Positions 1 to 10,368 of a stretch of DNA of 64,000 bases are shown in pieces. How positions within the stretch are numbered: the stretch's first letter is position 1; each line of letters begins with the position of its first letter. A program made the translations under genes and the position numbers. The stretch is from Euphorbia lathyris (lineage: Eukaryota; Streptophyta; Magnoliopsida; Malpighiales; Euphorbiaceae). The DNA lies in contig NC_088913.1 in the NCBI RefSeq assembly GCF_963576675.1, positions 82,335,001 through 82,399,000 of the forward strand. The letters run 5' to 3'. The notes under the pieces were generated by a model, which saw nothing but the letters and a program-made list of their open reading frames with translations, did no database searches and was not told the DNA's origin.

Positions 1-178
1 CGACATGCTGATGATCTGTTGTAGCATGTCAGAAACGACCGAATCTCTCCTCCCAACATCCGTGAGGCAACATGTCCTAGAAAACTAGGAATCACGGAAC
101 CATCAACGGGGCCACCATCCACTGGTGCAGTAACTAGCCAGCGCTCGTCCTCACTAGCTTTGGGACGTTTGCTTGTCC
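1..178 (-). pseudogene. PMD (MAIN-like) gene, downstream exon, partial
   Basis: The minus strand reads open from a splice acceptor (CTTTCAG, at 179-185) to the window edge. The peptide contains GGPVDGSVIPSFLGHVA followed by a Cys/Tyr-Asn-Arg segment. This resembles the start of the plant mobile domain of MAIN/MAIN-like and phosphatase-7-long-form-like proteins, which are plant nuclear proteins with TE-borne relatives. The frame matches the exon at 60546-60922: that exon ends in phase 1 (one G) and this one supplies the two bases completing a Gly codon. The 60-kb retroelement nest therefore lies in the intron between them. The exon continues beyond the window. The partner exon has an in-frame stop, so the gene is called broken. 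The family call is from memory of the motif, not a search. Confidence 0.6.
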
Positions 179-180
179 CT

Positions 181-290
181 GAAAGTTATAAAATTATACT
201 AAAATATACTAAATTATACTAAAATTATACTAAAATAAACTAAATTATACTAAATTATAATAAATTATACTAAATTATACTAAAATATAC
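181..290. repeat. AT-rich TATACTAAA minisatellite, left part of PMD intron
   Basis: Degenerate 10-11 bp repeats of the type TATACTAAAT fill the stretch between the splice acceptor and the E0 LTR. The same repeats resume at 60383 on the other side of E0, which shows the insertion split a single repeat tract. The last five bases (286-290, TATAC) form the left copy of the E0 target-site duplication. Confidence 0.85.
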
Positions 291-589
291 TAATTAGGAT
301 ACGCGGAACAGTGATCCGAGGTCTTTTTGGGAAAGGTGCCCGTGTTCTCCGAGGGTCGTCTCTGTGCGGGGAGCGGTCCCTGGGTACACTCCGACGATCA
401 AGACAGTTAATTGCTCAAGAGAGTTATATATTCGTTGGAAATGAGTTAGGAAGAAATGTTACCCGATCCCTTGTCTTGGTGGTCTCCTTCCTATTTATAG
501 CAAGTCCCCTTTGAGGCCTCTTGCCCTTTTCCTCCTGGGCCCTGTTGGGCCTATGGGCCAGCTGGGCCCAAGGCTGATATTCCGAATCA
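291..589 (-). repeat. E0 3' LTR
   Basis: It matches 60076-60382 over its whole length, except for a few substitutions and the absence of 9 bp near position 513. On the minus strand it begins TGATTCGG and ends near CCTAATTA. Homology stops exactly at the AT-rich repeat on the outer side and at the polypurine tract on the inner side. Confidence 0.85.
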
Positions 590-1125
590 GGTAGTCCCCC
601 CTCGGATATGTAATACCGAGTATTACATGTGAGGTGTAGTCGGGGAGCTGGTGGCCGCTTGCCTGCTCTAGCGAGCAGGAGGAATTTATGAAAACGCTGC
701 TCGCGTCTTAAGAGAAAAAGAATTCCAATTGCCGCATGCGCTTCTAGTTCTTAACGCAAAATTAATTTCCTCCTCATTAATGCTTCTGCATGCGCCGTAA
801 AGTGCCCTTGGATATCGTGCTCTACCGGCGCCTCCGTTTGATATATAAATAGGGGAAAGGAGCTTGTATTTATTTTTGCAAAGTCTCACTTGGTGTGTAT
901 TCTTGGTCTACTCCTTCCCTTGGGTTCCTTGTTTCTTTGCCGGTATTGCGATCTGTGCTCCGCTCTCTGTCGGAATTCGCTGAGCGCCGGGTTTCTCTGC
1001 TCGTTGCGGTGGTCTGAGAGTGGTTTCCCCTTGTTGTCGAGACACCGTTTGAGGTCAGTCGTGCCTCTTTCTCATCTTTTCTTTCTTTGTTGTTATTTCA
1101 TTAGTTTTTTTCTTGGGAGGGAGAG
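590..1125 (+). promoter_or_regulatory. E0 polypurine tract and promoter/5'UTR of the antisense gene
   Basis: At 595-603 the minus strand is all purine (GAGGGGGGA), the likely polypurine tract for plus-strand priming of E0, five bases inside the LTR. At 608-628 there is a perfect inverted repeat with 9-bp arms (ATGTAATAC) and a 3-base loop. A TATA box (TATATAAATA) lies at 842-851 on the plus strand, about 275 bp before the first ATG of the antisense gene at 1126. The pyrimidine-rich stretch after about 870 would be its 5'UTR. Short ORFs at 311-514 and 890-1228 cross these elements and are not considered genes. Confidence 0.55.
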
Positions 1126-3175
1126 TATGTCAGAGGGTTCTTCGCGGGGAGCCTCAAAACGACTGCCGCCAGTGACACCGGGTGATTTTACGCTTCGTGA
1201 CGCCTCTCGGATGCGATCCGCGAAATGAAAGAGGCGAGTAGGGACGGCGGAGGAGGGCGGTGTCGCTGTTGGAAAGAAGAGAAAATCCATCGTGGTACGT
1301 GCGCCACCCAGTGTTGAGCGGATGTTAGAAGGAGTTGCCGATGGCATTCTCGAAGTGACCGTGGTTGTACCGGAGGGCGTGATTACCGAAAAATGACCCT
1401 TAGCTTTGATCTACGAAGAGATGCGTGAGAGAGTGTGGACGCGGTCAGCGGGTGTGACTAGTGTTGATGGTAAGCGTTATGAGGGGAGGCAACGTCCGAA
1501 GAGGCCGGATTCCTTCTCGGTGGATGATGCGTATAGCATCATAGTCTCCGCGGACTTGGCTGCCATCTCTGCAGTGTACCGATTGGGGCAGCCCTATGAG
1601 TTGGTTGCGCTTGAAGAAGACGATCGAGCTCATCATACGGGTAGAGCAAACGAGCTAGTTGTGTACGAAGAGCAGTTGGAGTCAGGGATGCGGCTACCTC
1701 TTCTCCCTTTCTTCGTGGAGGTACTGAAGGAGTATGACTTGTGTCCCGGGTAGATTCATCCAAATGGGTGGAGGATGATGGTGGCGTTCTACTCATTATG
1801 TCGATCGGCTGGATATCGAGCTACTGGGCTGGTTTTTCGTGAATTCTTTCATCCGAACAAAGGACCCTGATCTCAGCATGTGACCTTTTCGCATCAAAAG
1901 TTCAAGGTTCTTGGCGGGTTGAAGGATAAAGTTCCCGAGTATCGTCATCATTACTTCCTGGTGAGGAAGTTGGATGGAGATTTCCCTTTCCGGGTGTCAT
2001 TGAACAGGGACCCCATGGATTCTAGTCGGTGGCTAAAGATGCGACCTATGTTACCATCGGAGGAGCACCTTGTAAAGTACTTAAAGGATCTGCCAACGGA
2101 TAAGGAGCGCAAGAAAGATGTGGATGAGCTCGTTGGTTATTTCCTTGCCACAGGGTATTACATTTGGAACCAGTGGCGAATGGCTCAGCTGAAAGGCTGG
2201 TCGTCGGCGGATTTCGAGAAGTGGAAACGTGGGTATAATTTTTCTGCCGGAGAGTTAGCGGAGTTGGAGGCGATATCTGTCAATGTTGCTGTCGTAGGTG
2301 AGGGGTCCGGGTTATAGGTTTCGTTTCTGCATGTGTTGCATGTGTTTGCTTGAAATATATTGATTGTGTTGTTACTTGTGCAGGTTCAGGTGATCCTCGC
2401 ATGAGCATGGATTTCGACCCGAATGAGTTTGGTGTTGGCTTGGAGACTATGGAGGAAGCATTTACCGGTGCATCAGGTTCCTTGGCTTCCTTCTCTTCGC
2501 TTGAGGATGCGAATCAGGTGGTTCAGAGCATGGGCGGGGTGCTTACTATGCACGAGGACACTGATTTGACTGGCAACATACCGCAAGGTGTGCCCGTGCT
2601 AGAAAGTGAGCCGAAGGAAGCTGCGGAGGTGATAGCTGCTGAACCTGAAGAGGTCGAGAACCAGATGCAATGGGTGCTTACCCGAAAGCGTAAGAAAGAT
2701 AAAGCTAAGTCAGTTGTCGGAACTGAAGCCGAGAAAGTATGTGCGGGTGATGATACCGCTGGGGCAAGCGACGGTTCTAAACGAGCGTGTACTGACAGCG
2801 GGGCCGAGCTTTCAGCGGAGATGATGGATCGGGTAGGTGATCACCCGGAGATGATGAAAAGAATGGATATCAAGATTGCCAAGTTTCGGGAATATGTGAT
2901 GAGGTTGTCGGTGCATTCAGACATGGCGATGTCGGACCTTGTGCGGGCGATGGCTCATGTTGCTAAGGTGCCCGGAGAAGTTCACCGAATGGATGGTGTG
3001 TCCAAAATGAACCTCGGTGTGGAAACTTTATCGGCTCTTGGTGTGGTAAGCTCTTTTGACATGTTCGTTCAGGTTTGCTTCTAATGATCGTGTCCTGATT
3101 CGTGTATTCTGATGTAGGCCATTCAAAATGCTAACACGGTATTCGACATGTGTGTCAATGATGAGAACTTGTGCG
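1126..3175 (+). pseudogene. E0 antisense ORF, putative gypsy-type transposon protein, broken
   Basis: The gene runs opposite to the E0 polyprotein, in the position of the extra antisense ORF of Tat/Retand elements. It starts at ATG 1126 (MSEGSSRGASKR). The central part (about 1680-1880) reads MRLPLLPFFVEVLKEYDL, then a stop, then HPNGWRMMVAFYSLCR. That pattern resembles the 'putative gypsy type transposon' family (Transposase_28 in Pfam naming). Two introns are recognisable by sites and phase: 2298-2383 (GTGAGG to TGTGCAG, phase 1) and 3046-3117 (GTAAGC to TGATGTAG, phase 0). The exon between them is acidic and Lys-rich, with a predicted helical segment. Frames change between 1126 and 1406, with stops near 1229, 1394 and 1753, so it is not translatable as one protein. 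The last exon runs into antisense integrase sequence near 3175. Confidence 0.6.
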
Positions 3176-3755
3176 GTACGACCATAATATTGCTGGGATA
3201 TGGTCAGGCCATGCTCGACCCTGGTCGGATAAGCGTGCTTTTATTCCTCGCAGGATTGTTCGGTTGCTTACTTCAGTGAGCCCGTTGCTCTGAGGGTGCG
3301 CTACTGAGGTGTAACGGCCTTTGATACCCCATTCTGCGCAAAAATCATGGAATTGACTGCAGTCGAATTGCCTCCCGTTATCCATGATGAAAGAGTGAGG
3401 GACTCCGAATCGGTATATGACTGTTCGTTTAAGGAAACCGATTACGTTGTCGGTGGTTATTTTGGCGATTGCTTCTACCTCGATCCATTTGGTAAAGTGG
3501 TCGACCGCTACTACTACAAAACGCTTTTGTGCTAAGACCATGGGAAATAGGCCGAGCAGGTCAATGCCCCATACTGCAAACGACCAAGGTGTGACAATGC
3601 CTTTGAGCAGAGCCGCCGGTGCGTGATGAGTATTGGCGTGTAGTTGACACGCCTGACAGCTATGAACCAAACGCATTGCGTCGGAGTCCATGGTTTGCCA
3701 ATAAAGTCCCTGCAGACGAGCTTTCTTCGCAATTGTCCGAGCGCCCTGATGCGAG
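3155..3755 (-). pseudogene. E0 integrase, zinc-finger end and catalytic core
   Basis: Read leftwards, this holds the CxxC half of the HHCC zinc finger (HSCQACQLHAN) and the three catalytic acidic residues in typical context: GIDLLG, FIMDNGRQF and GLTEVSNRT. It is the DNA-joining enzyme of E0. The open segment covers 178 residues. It ends shortly after WSYRTSSHH, where the usual downstream integrase sequence and C-terminal domain are missing and the antisense gene begins, so there has been a deletion. Its upstream part is separated by the solo LTR at 3756-5820 and resumes at 5826 in frame once the insertion and one copy of GCGAG are ignored. Confidence 0.8.
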
Positions 3756-5820
3756 TGAAGGAAATTAAGGCTAAGGTATAGCAGCGGAAATATAAAAATT
3801 TTAGCCTACTTCCTTTTAACCATAGGATCCGTTAATCGTTATTTCATATAAAGAGGGATAAGAAGAAATACCTTTCGATGATCAATCTACCGTTGCAAAC
3901 GAAGTGTCCACAACTTCAAAGGAGATGTAAACTGTTTACCAATCTGCCCCTATCCGAAACAGACCTCCGAACGACAATCCATTCGGTGGAAACGTGGAAG
4001 AATATGTCTAGAAGCTACTGTCCAAAAATCGCGACGATCCGACGGTTCAATCTCCGGGAATCCACGAAATAGTGAACTGACCTGATGTAGGCGAAGAAAA
4101 ACGAATTTCTCCCTTTTGATTGTTTTTCCTTCTTTCGTGAACACAGTGAGATTAAGTTAGAATCAACCGTATGAGATGCAACCAAAATAGATTGCCTCTA
4201 ATTAACCAACACAAGATCAAAGAGAAAGAAAGATAGATGAAATTAATCGATCGATGGAAGCCGTATGAATTCTTGTCCGCGAACTGGGGGAGTCGAATTC
4301 TCTTTCTCTCTCTAGCTAGGGATTTCGAAAATCACAAAGGGGAAAGTATATGGCTTAGTCGAAATTCATGTAGTAGGGGGTATATATAATAACTTGTATC
4401 TAAACCCTAGTTAGATAGGAATAGGTTACTTAATAGGAATTCAATTCGGAATAGGATTCCCAATTATTATCTTATAATATATCTAATATATCTAGGATAA
4501 TAATAAATAACCTAATTGGATAATAATAGGAGTATATTAATCTAATTAAAACTTCTAACTTAATTATCTTTTAATTAATTTAATTCACAAACCTAATCAA
4601 ATTAGGATTAATGGAATTAAAATAATTCCTTATTTATTATATATAAATTTCGGCCCCCTCTATTTAAATGGGCCTTACTGGGCTCAATTTGGGCTTCCAT
4701 CTATTAATGACATCCATCTCTCTTTTGGTTCCAAGTCTTATGTGTGATCCATTAGGTTCTTACTACTTCTGGCCGTATGCAACTATTAAATTAATTTCTT
4801 CAAGAATTATATTTAATCCTTGCATAACGGAATGATGTACTGAGTATGTTATTGGCAAGTCTGTAATCATTCCCCCCAGAGTCTGTTAAGAAGACAGGTT
4901 GATTCTGTCGTTAACCCTTCCGTATTAGTTACGGTATAATTCGATCCTTTATCAACTACATCCTTGAACTGAATCTTATGACTATGGGTGATGTCAAGTC
5001 ACATATAGCGAGACGTTCATTTTACTTGTATAGGCCGAGTCAACTCAAATAGATAGGTTAAGTGAAATCTGTATTTCTTACTCTTAAGCTATCACCTTGT
5101 AAGGATTTAGAGTCGAGTCTTCCACAAGCGATCCTTGGATGTATCTCCCATTAATCGGGAGTGATAAATGCTCAATCCAATGTATAACTACCCTGACATT
5201 ACCTCCTGTGACACCCAACCTTTGCAGTTCACACCCCAGAGTCATCTCTGTTAAGGATCGTGGGACCGCAGGATCAAAGTCTCACATTCAGTAATTCAGG
5301 ATGACCAATTAACATTCCTTTGAGTCTGAGGATTAGTTATACCTATTAATACCAATGAGATGAACAGGTGACAAGGATGAATCTACCCATCCTGTTATCT
5401 CAAATCGGATCCCCAATCCTAATGAACGACGTTTCATCGGATCTATGTAACTGTCCAGATATCTATATATATATATGAAGCTTGTGAGATCAGCTTTCTG
5501 TCGGACAGAAGACATTGTTACATACAAGTCTCAACAGTGATATATCAATCCTAAACATATCACTTGACTTGGGGTGGTTTTAAGTTTATTAGTTTATTAT
5601 AAAGTTTTGTCTCACTTCATGCTTGTATGAACACTTTATAATCACTTTAAACAAACTTACGGATTTCCTTTTATTAGACTTTATTTAGTGCTTAAAAGGG
5701 ATTGCCTTTATATATAGTTATAAAACATATATCTCATTAAAACAAATGATATAAAGAACAATTCATTTACATTAAGTTTGTATCCTGCAACAATTGTCTA
5801 TAGGAAACTAAACCCCAACA
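3756..5820 (-). mobile_element. Solo LTR, about 2.07 kb, copia-like
   Basis: On the minus strand the unit begins TGTTGGGGTTTAG at 5820 and ends CTTCA at 3756. It is flanked by the direct repeat GCGAG (3751-3755 and 5821-5825). It contains no gag or pol sequence, so it is a solo LTR left by LTR-LTR recombination. Its start and its long AT-rich, gene-free body resemble long-LTR Ty1/copia families, but the lineage is not certain. Short ORFs at 3878-4144 and 5333-5527 have no recognisable domains. A polyadenylation-type AT-rich section lies at about 4430-4640. Confidence 0.88.
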
Positions 5821-5825
5821 GCGAG

Positions 5826-7795
5826 CTGCATACGCCCTGGTGTATTTCCTTTAGACAATGATCCCCTTCTTCCTCGGATAGACAACGCAACCAAGGGTGT
5901 ATGGAGGACTTCCGATAGAGTAAGCCGTCGTGCATGGAATATCGCCAGGAACGGCGAACCACGAGAGATGCCTGCGTCCGATATCGGACTCCTCCACCCG
6001 CTCGTTGCTACGTCCGCTATGTCGATCTGTAACGAGCACTCTGTGTGAATGGCCGGGGCAGCAGCAGTTTCTATAAGGGTATGCGGATCACTGGACTGTT
6101 CGCCTGCTGCGAGAGCGGCAATGGCATCTGCCTCTTCATTCTCTTCTCGTGGTACAAGCGCGATGTCAAAGGTTACTCCTTTGTCTTTGAGATCCTTGAG
6201 CAGGGATTTGGCGAGGGCCAAATATTGACACATCATCGGGTCTTTTGCTTTGTAAGTATCGCTGACGTGGCTAACGATGAGCTTGGAGTCCAAGTACACT
6301 TTTAGATGTCCACTCACCATTGTTTTGGACAATCGAAGAGCTGCGATTAGAGCCTCATATTCAGCTTGATTGTAGTCGGAGATTATTAGGTCCCTGAATG
6401 GCAATGCCTACGCCTGCCCGTCCTGGGCCGCAGGACCCGTCCACACTCATGGTCCACATGTCGCTGTTGTAAGCTTTTGTCGGTGTGAGGTTGCTAGTTG
6501 ATGATCCGGTAAATTCTACAATGAAATCGGACAGCACTTGAGCTTTGATCATCGTGCGAGGTTCAAAACGTATGTCGAACTGGGAGAGTCGAACCGACCA
6601 ATTGGTGATCCGACCGGAGACCTCTGGTTTCTGGACTGCCTTTTTGAGAGGGTAATTGGTCCTGACCACAACCGTATGTGCTTAGAAATATGGTCTGAGA
6701 CGCTCGGATGCCTATGTTATGGCGAACTGAGCCTTTTCAACTTCGGAGTACCGGATTTCAACACCTTTCAGGACCTTGCTCAAAAAGTAAATTTGGTAGA
6801 GCTCCGTCTCCTCCTCTTGAGTTAAGACGACTGCCACCGTTTCGTCTGCGATGGTGAAGTATAGTTGAATGTCCCATCCTGGATTTGGTACCGACAGTAG
6901 CGGGGGCATGGCGAGGAAAGTTTTAATGGCGTGGAATGCCGCCTGGCAGTCCGTGGACCACTTGAAGGGATGCTACATCTTGATTGCTTTGTAAAAAGGT
7001 AAGCATCGCTGCGCCGAGCAGGAAATGAATCGGCCCGAAGCGATAATCCTTCCGTTGAGCCTCTGAACGCCCTGTAAATTATGCGGTGCTTCCATCCCTA
7101 AGATTGCCTCGATCTTTATGGGATTAGGCTCAATACCTTTCTCTGAAACCACGCAACCAAGGAACTTGCCACTACGAATACCGAAGAAACATTTCTCCGA
7201 GTTCAGCTTGAGGTTGTAATCCCTGAAAATTTTAAACACCTCCGCCAAGTCACGCGGGTGGTCACGTTCGACAGTGCTTAGGACGACCATGTCGTCGATG
7301 TTTACTTGTACCGTTTCGTCGATGAGGTGAGCGAACATCTTATCTATCAGTCGCTGGTATGTGGCTCCCGCATTCTTCAAACCGAAGGGCATTACGTTGT
7401 AGCAATAAGTGCCTTCATGCGTAATGAAGGAGTATTTCTCGGCATCGGCTGGGTCTAGAGCGATTTGCTGAAAACCAGCAATAGCATCAAACTGGGATAA
7501 GATTTTACGACCAGCTGTCTGGTCGAGCAGCTGATCGATGTTAGGCAGCGGGTAGGAATCCTTGGGACACGCTTTATTAACATTCGTAAATCTACACACA
7601 TGCGGTACTTTCCGCTGGCTTTCTTTACAAGTACAACATTAGAAAGCCAATTCGGATAGTGGACTTCGCGAATAAATTTTACAGCTAGTAGCTTTTCGAT
7701 CTCTGCCTTGACTGCAGCTTGCTTGTCCTTCGCTTGCACCCTCTTTTTCTGCTTTAAGGGTTCGATGGAGGGGTCGATGTTCAATCTGTGAGTTG
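5826..7795 (-). pseudogene. E0 RT, RNase H, archaeal-type RNase H and start of integrase
   Basis: Minus-strand order: RT (about 7784-6973), RNase H (about 6909-6600), second RNase H (about 6470-6090), then the start of integrase. RT shows FDAIAGFQQIALDP, MPFGLKNAGATYQR and the catalytic site as NIDDM, with Asn in place of the usual Tyr before the Asp pair. RNase H 1 keeps RYSEVEKAQFAI and the linker YPLKKAVQKPE. The second RNase H has SVDGSC, QAEYEALIAAL, YLDSKLIV and ADAIAALA, which is the complete Asp-Glu-Asp-Asp set of the Tat-type extra RNase H. Frame changes occur near 7580, 6970 and 6400. The frame joins the protease part at 58012 across E1 (TSD CCTGT at 7796-7800). Confidence 0.85.
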
Positions 7796-7800
7796 CCTGT

Positions 7801-8661
7801 TGATGGCGTGACGTCTAGTGTAGTGTTTCTTACGATAAAATGTGTATTATGATAAGTGCGCTATGACTATGGATGTGGTCTTTCTAAGTGCTTTGTATCT
7901 ACTAGACGTCACTACTTAGGGGCAAGTGTACCCCGTCGTATCAAGTAATAATCCGGTTAAGACCGGGTATCGAATCCACGGGATTTATAACTACAAGTAT
8001 TAGACGACTCGGTTTTATACGTTATTTAAGCGGTGAATACTTTGAGGTTGATATGGGGACCAACTACAAACTACTCCTAACTACGTGTGAGGCGAATTTA
8101 TATACCAAAACTCTAGGAAGTGATATGGATGCGATAAGTTATAACTATGACAAATAACGAATTCTAATGTTTATACGGTTGATGGTTTGCTCTTGCAAAG
8201 ACGACTACGTGTAGTGTAACTGACCCGTGAAGTACTTAGACTACGTGGTTCCTAGTCAAGGCGTGTCTAATGCTTGGGACCAGAAATTAGGGCACGTAAG
8301 TTTCGTGGCTTGTCAAGTCCTACGGTTTCCGGTTTGTCACTTCCGGTAAGGCAACACCTATATGAATCCCTAAAAATAGCCCGAATGGCGTCGGAAATCG
8401 CGTTCTCCTACACAATAATCAATTATGAATATCAAAACAAGTAACAAACATCAACACATATATAGAAAAGAAGATTATGAATCATAAATTATAAATTATA
8501 AATATGGAGAATGTAAATATGAATTACAACCAAGCCTAGTACATAGGATGAGTTCAAGCTAATTAGCAAGTAAAAGGGAAGAATCCACCCTCGGAACTAG
8601 CTAACCGGACTCAAAAGCCGTCTTTTAGGACTTGGATGGTGGAGCTTTCGAGCTTGGTGCA
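7801..8661 (-). repeat. E1 3' LTR, first part
   Basis: It aligns with 56180-57040 at about 98 percent by eye, with one deletion of a short AAATTATA repeat. It contains the block GTGTACCCCGTCG..ATCAAGTAATAA (about 7924-7950), which is also conserved in the E2 and E3 LTRs and so links the three families. It is interrupted by E2 after GTGCA (8657-8661). Confidence 0.9.
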
Positions 8662-10368
8662 TGATGCGTCCCCACCTAGGTTAGAGATGGGAACTCACTA
8701 AGGGATAAGTGTACCCCGTCGTTATCAAGTAATAAATATCTGGGTTTAAGTCCAGGTTATCGTCCACAGGATTTATTTCTGCAAGTACCGAATTACTAAG
8801 TCTCGGATGTTATCTAGGCTTAAGGGGTTTGAGTTGGTTTTGTTTAATTAATCTACTCCTAGGTTGGATTGCACTAATCCTAACTAGATTATCTAATTCT
8901 GACTAAGTTATCTAATTCTAGCTAAGTTATTCTAAACCTAACTAAATTACTCTACCCCTAATTAAGTTAAACTACTCCTAAGTGATCTTTTGTCAATGCA
9001 ATTATCTAAAGGATCATGGAGGGATATGATGATAATGGAAATAGATTGTTTAAACAATTGAATTAAAACCTAAGTCACTTGTGTTTGAGGCGATTAACCC
9101 GACCTATCCTCCTAAAGTTCCTAGTTCGTGATTCCCTTGTAAGGCCGAAACTAGCTCTAAGGCTCAGTAATTTGGGCTTAATCTTCTATAGGGTCGTCAA
9201 TCCTATAGGCACTGACTAGGTCAGATTCAGCTCGCAATATGTGCCAACTTGATTTTGGGATTATCGAATGAGTTAGACCAATCAAACAAAGCGTAAGACA
9301 AAGATTCAAAGCATTAAAACAATTGAAGAAACAAAACTATTATATTAATCAAAGATGGAGAACATTGTCACAGAGTTACAATAAGCCTAAGATTCATAGC
9401 ATGTATCATAGGATAAACAAGTTATAAAAGAAGAAAAATCCCTTTCAGGGAACCTGTCTACCAATGCAGGCGTCTTCCTAGGACTTAAGGATGGATCTCG
9501 AGCAATCCTCGGTGAATGGAGCTTCGGAGGCGTCTTCAATGGAGGTTTGAAGGTTTATAGAGGAGGTGGAGAGGATTTCTCGAGGTGGAAGATAAGAAAA
9601 TTACAAAAACAAAAGATATCTAATTTACAATTGGAAATTCCTATTTATAGCCGCGTCTCGGGTCTCGTTTTGACCTAATTTCGTGTCCTTGTTGGTGTAG
9701 GAAGATGTGGGGCCGAACGTGGCTTCGTGGGGGCGGAATTGGTCTTTTTGACCAATTCCCGCAGGTTTGCTCGCCGAGCAGGAAAGGCTGCTCGCCGAGC
9801 AGGATTGCGACGAGCAGCCCCTGCTCGGCGAGCAGGCGCCTGGTGGCCTGCTCGGCGAGCAGGCGCCTGGCGCCCTGCTCGGCGAGCAGGCTCCTGCTCG
9901 CCGAGCAGGCCTCCAGAGGCCTGCTCGCCGAGCAGAAATGGCCCGGGGGGCCCTGCTCGCCGAGCATTTTCGCCCGAAGCACGCTCGATCAGTGCCGGAT
10001 GACTTCCAAACCCTTTTTCGTCCGAACTTACACCTGCACACGCATAAAAACTCCAGAAAACATTAGTCCAAAAGCCAAATTGATCCGTCAATCGCTTATT
10101 TTGAGCAAACGCTTCGTTTGGTGCGACTTTTGACGGACCAATTAGCTTCAAAAGATAACGGAATTCTAATATGCATGTTATTTCGGCCGTATTTGCCTAA
10201 ATTGATCACAAAACGAGCCTAAACGACGAAAAGTAAATAGAATGTTTCCAATTTCTAACTAACTCACACAAAAGCATTTAAATGCGAGAATTGCTCGCTT
10301 ATTAGCCAAATAAACCTAAAAACCGTCCTAAAACCGTACCCAAAGATAGGGGTTTTTGACCCCTATCA
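8662..10368 (-). repeat. E2 3' LTR
   Basis: It is 1707 bp, against 1642 bp for its partner at 15976-17617. The excess is mainly extra copies of the palindromic repeat at 9768-9966. The minus strand has a TATA box (CTATAAATAGG, about 9645-9655) just upstream of the array in the direction of transcription order. ORFs on both strands at 9625-10151 arise from the repeat and are not genes. Confidence 0.88.
9768..9966. repeat. Array of 17-bp GC palindromes in the E2 left LTR
   Basis: About eight copies of CCTGCTCG-S-CGAGCAGG (8-bp arms, one central C or G) alternate with short spacers that are themselves near-palindromic, such as GCCTCCAGAGGC and GGCCCGGGGGGCC. The partner LTR at 17081-17214 has about five copies, so the array changed after insertion. 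Confidence 0.9.

Noticed and set aside
311..514. 67-residue ORF repeated at 60021-60410
   Set aside because: It is LTR sequence of E0; the repeat reflects the LTR pair, not a gene.
3347..3626. Plus-strand ORFs over E0 integrase
   Set aside because: They are shadows of the minus-strand integrase, which has clear catalytic motifs.
5333..5527. 64-residue ORF in the solo LTR
   Set aside because: Short, no domain, inside an LTR.
9625..10151. Six overlapping ORFs on both strands with repeated Ala-Arg-Arg-Ala-Gly or Leu-Gly-Glu-Gln peptides
   Set aside because: All arise from the GC palindrome array, which lacks stops in most frames. The equivalents at 17019-17400, 20420-20852 and 24882-25476 behave the same way.
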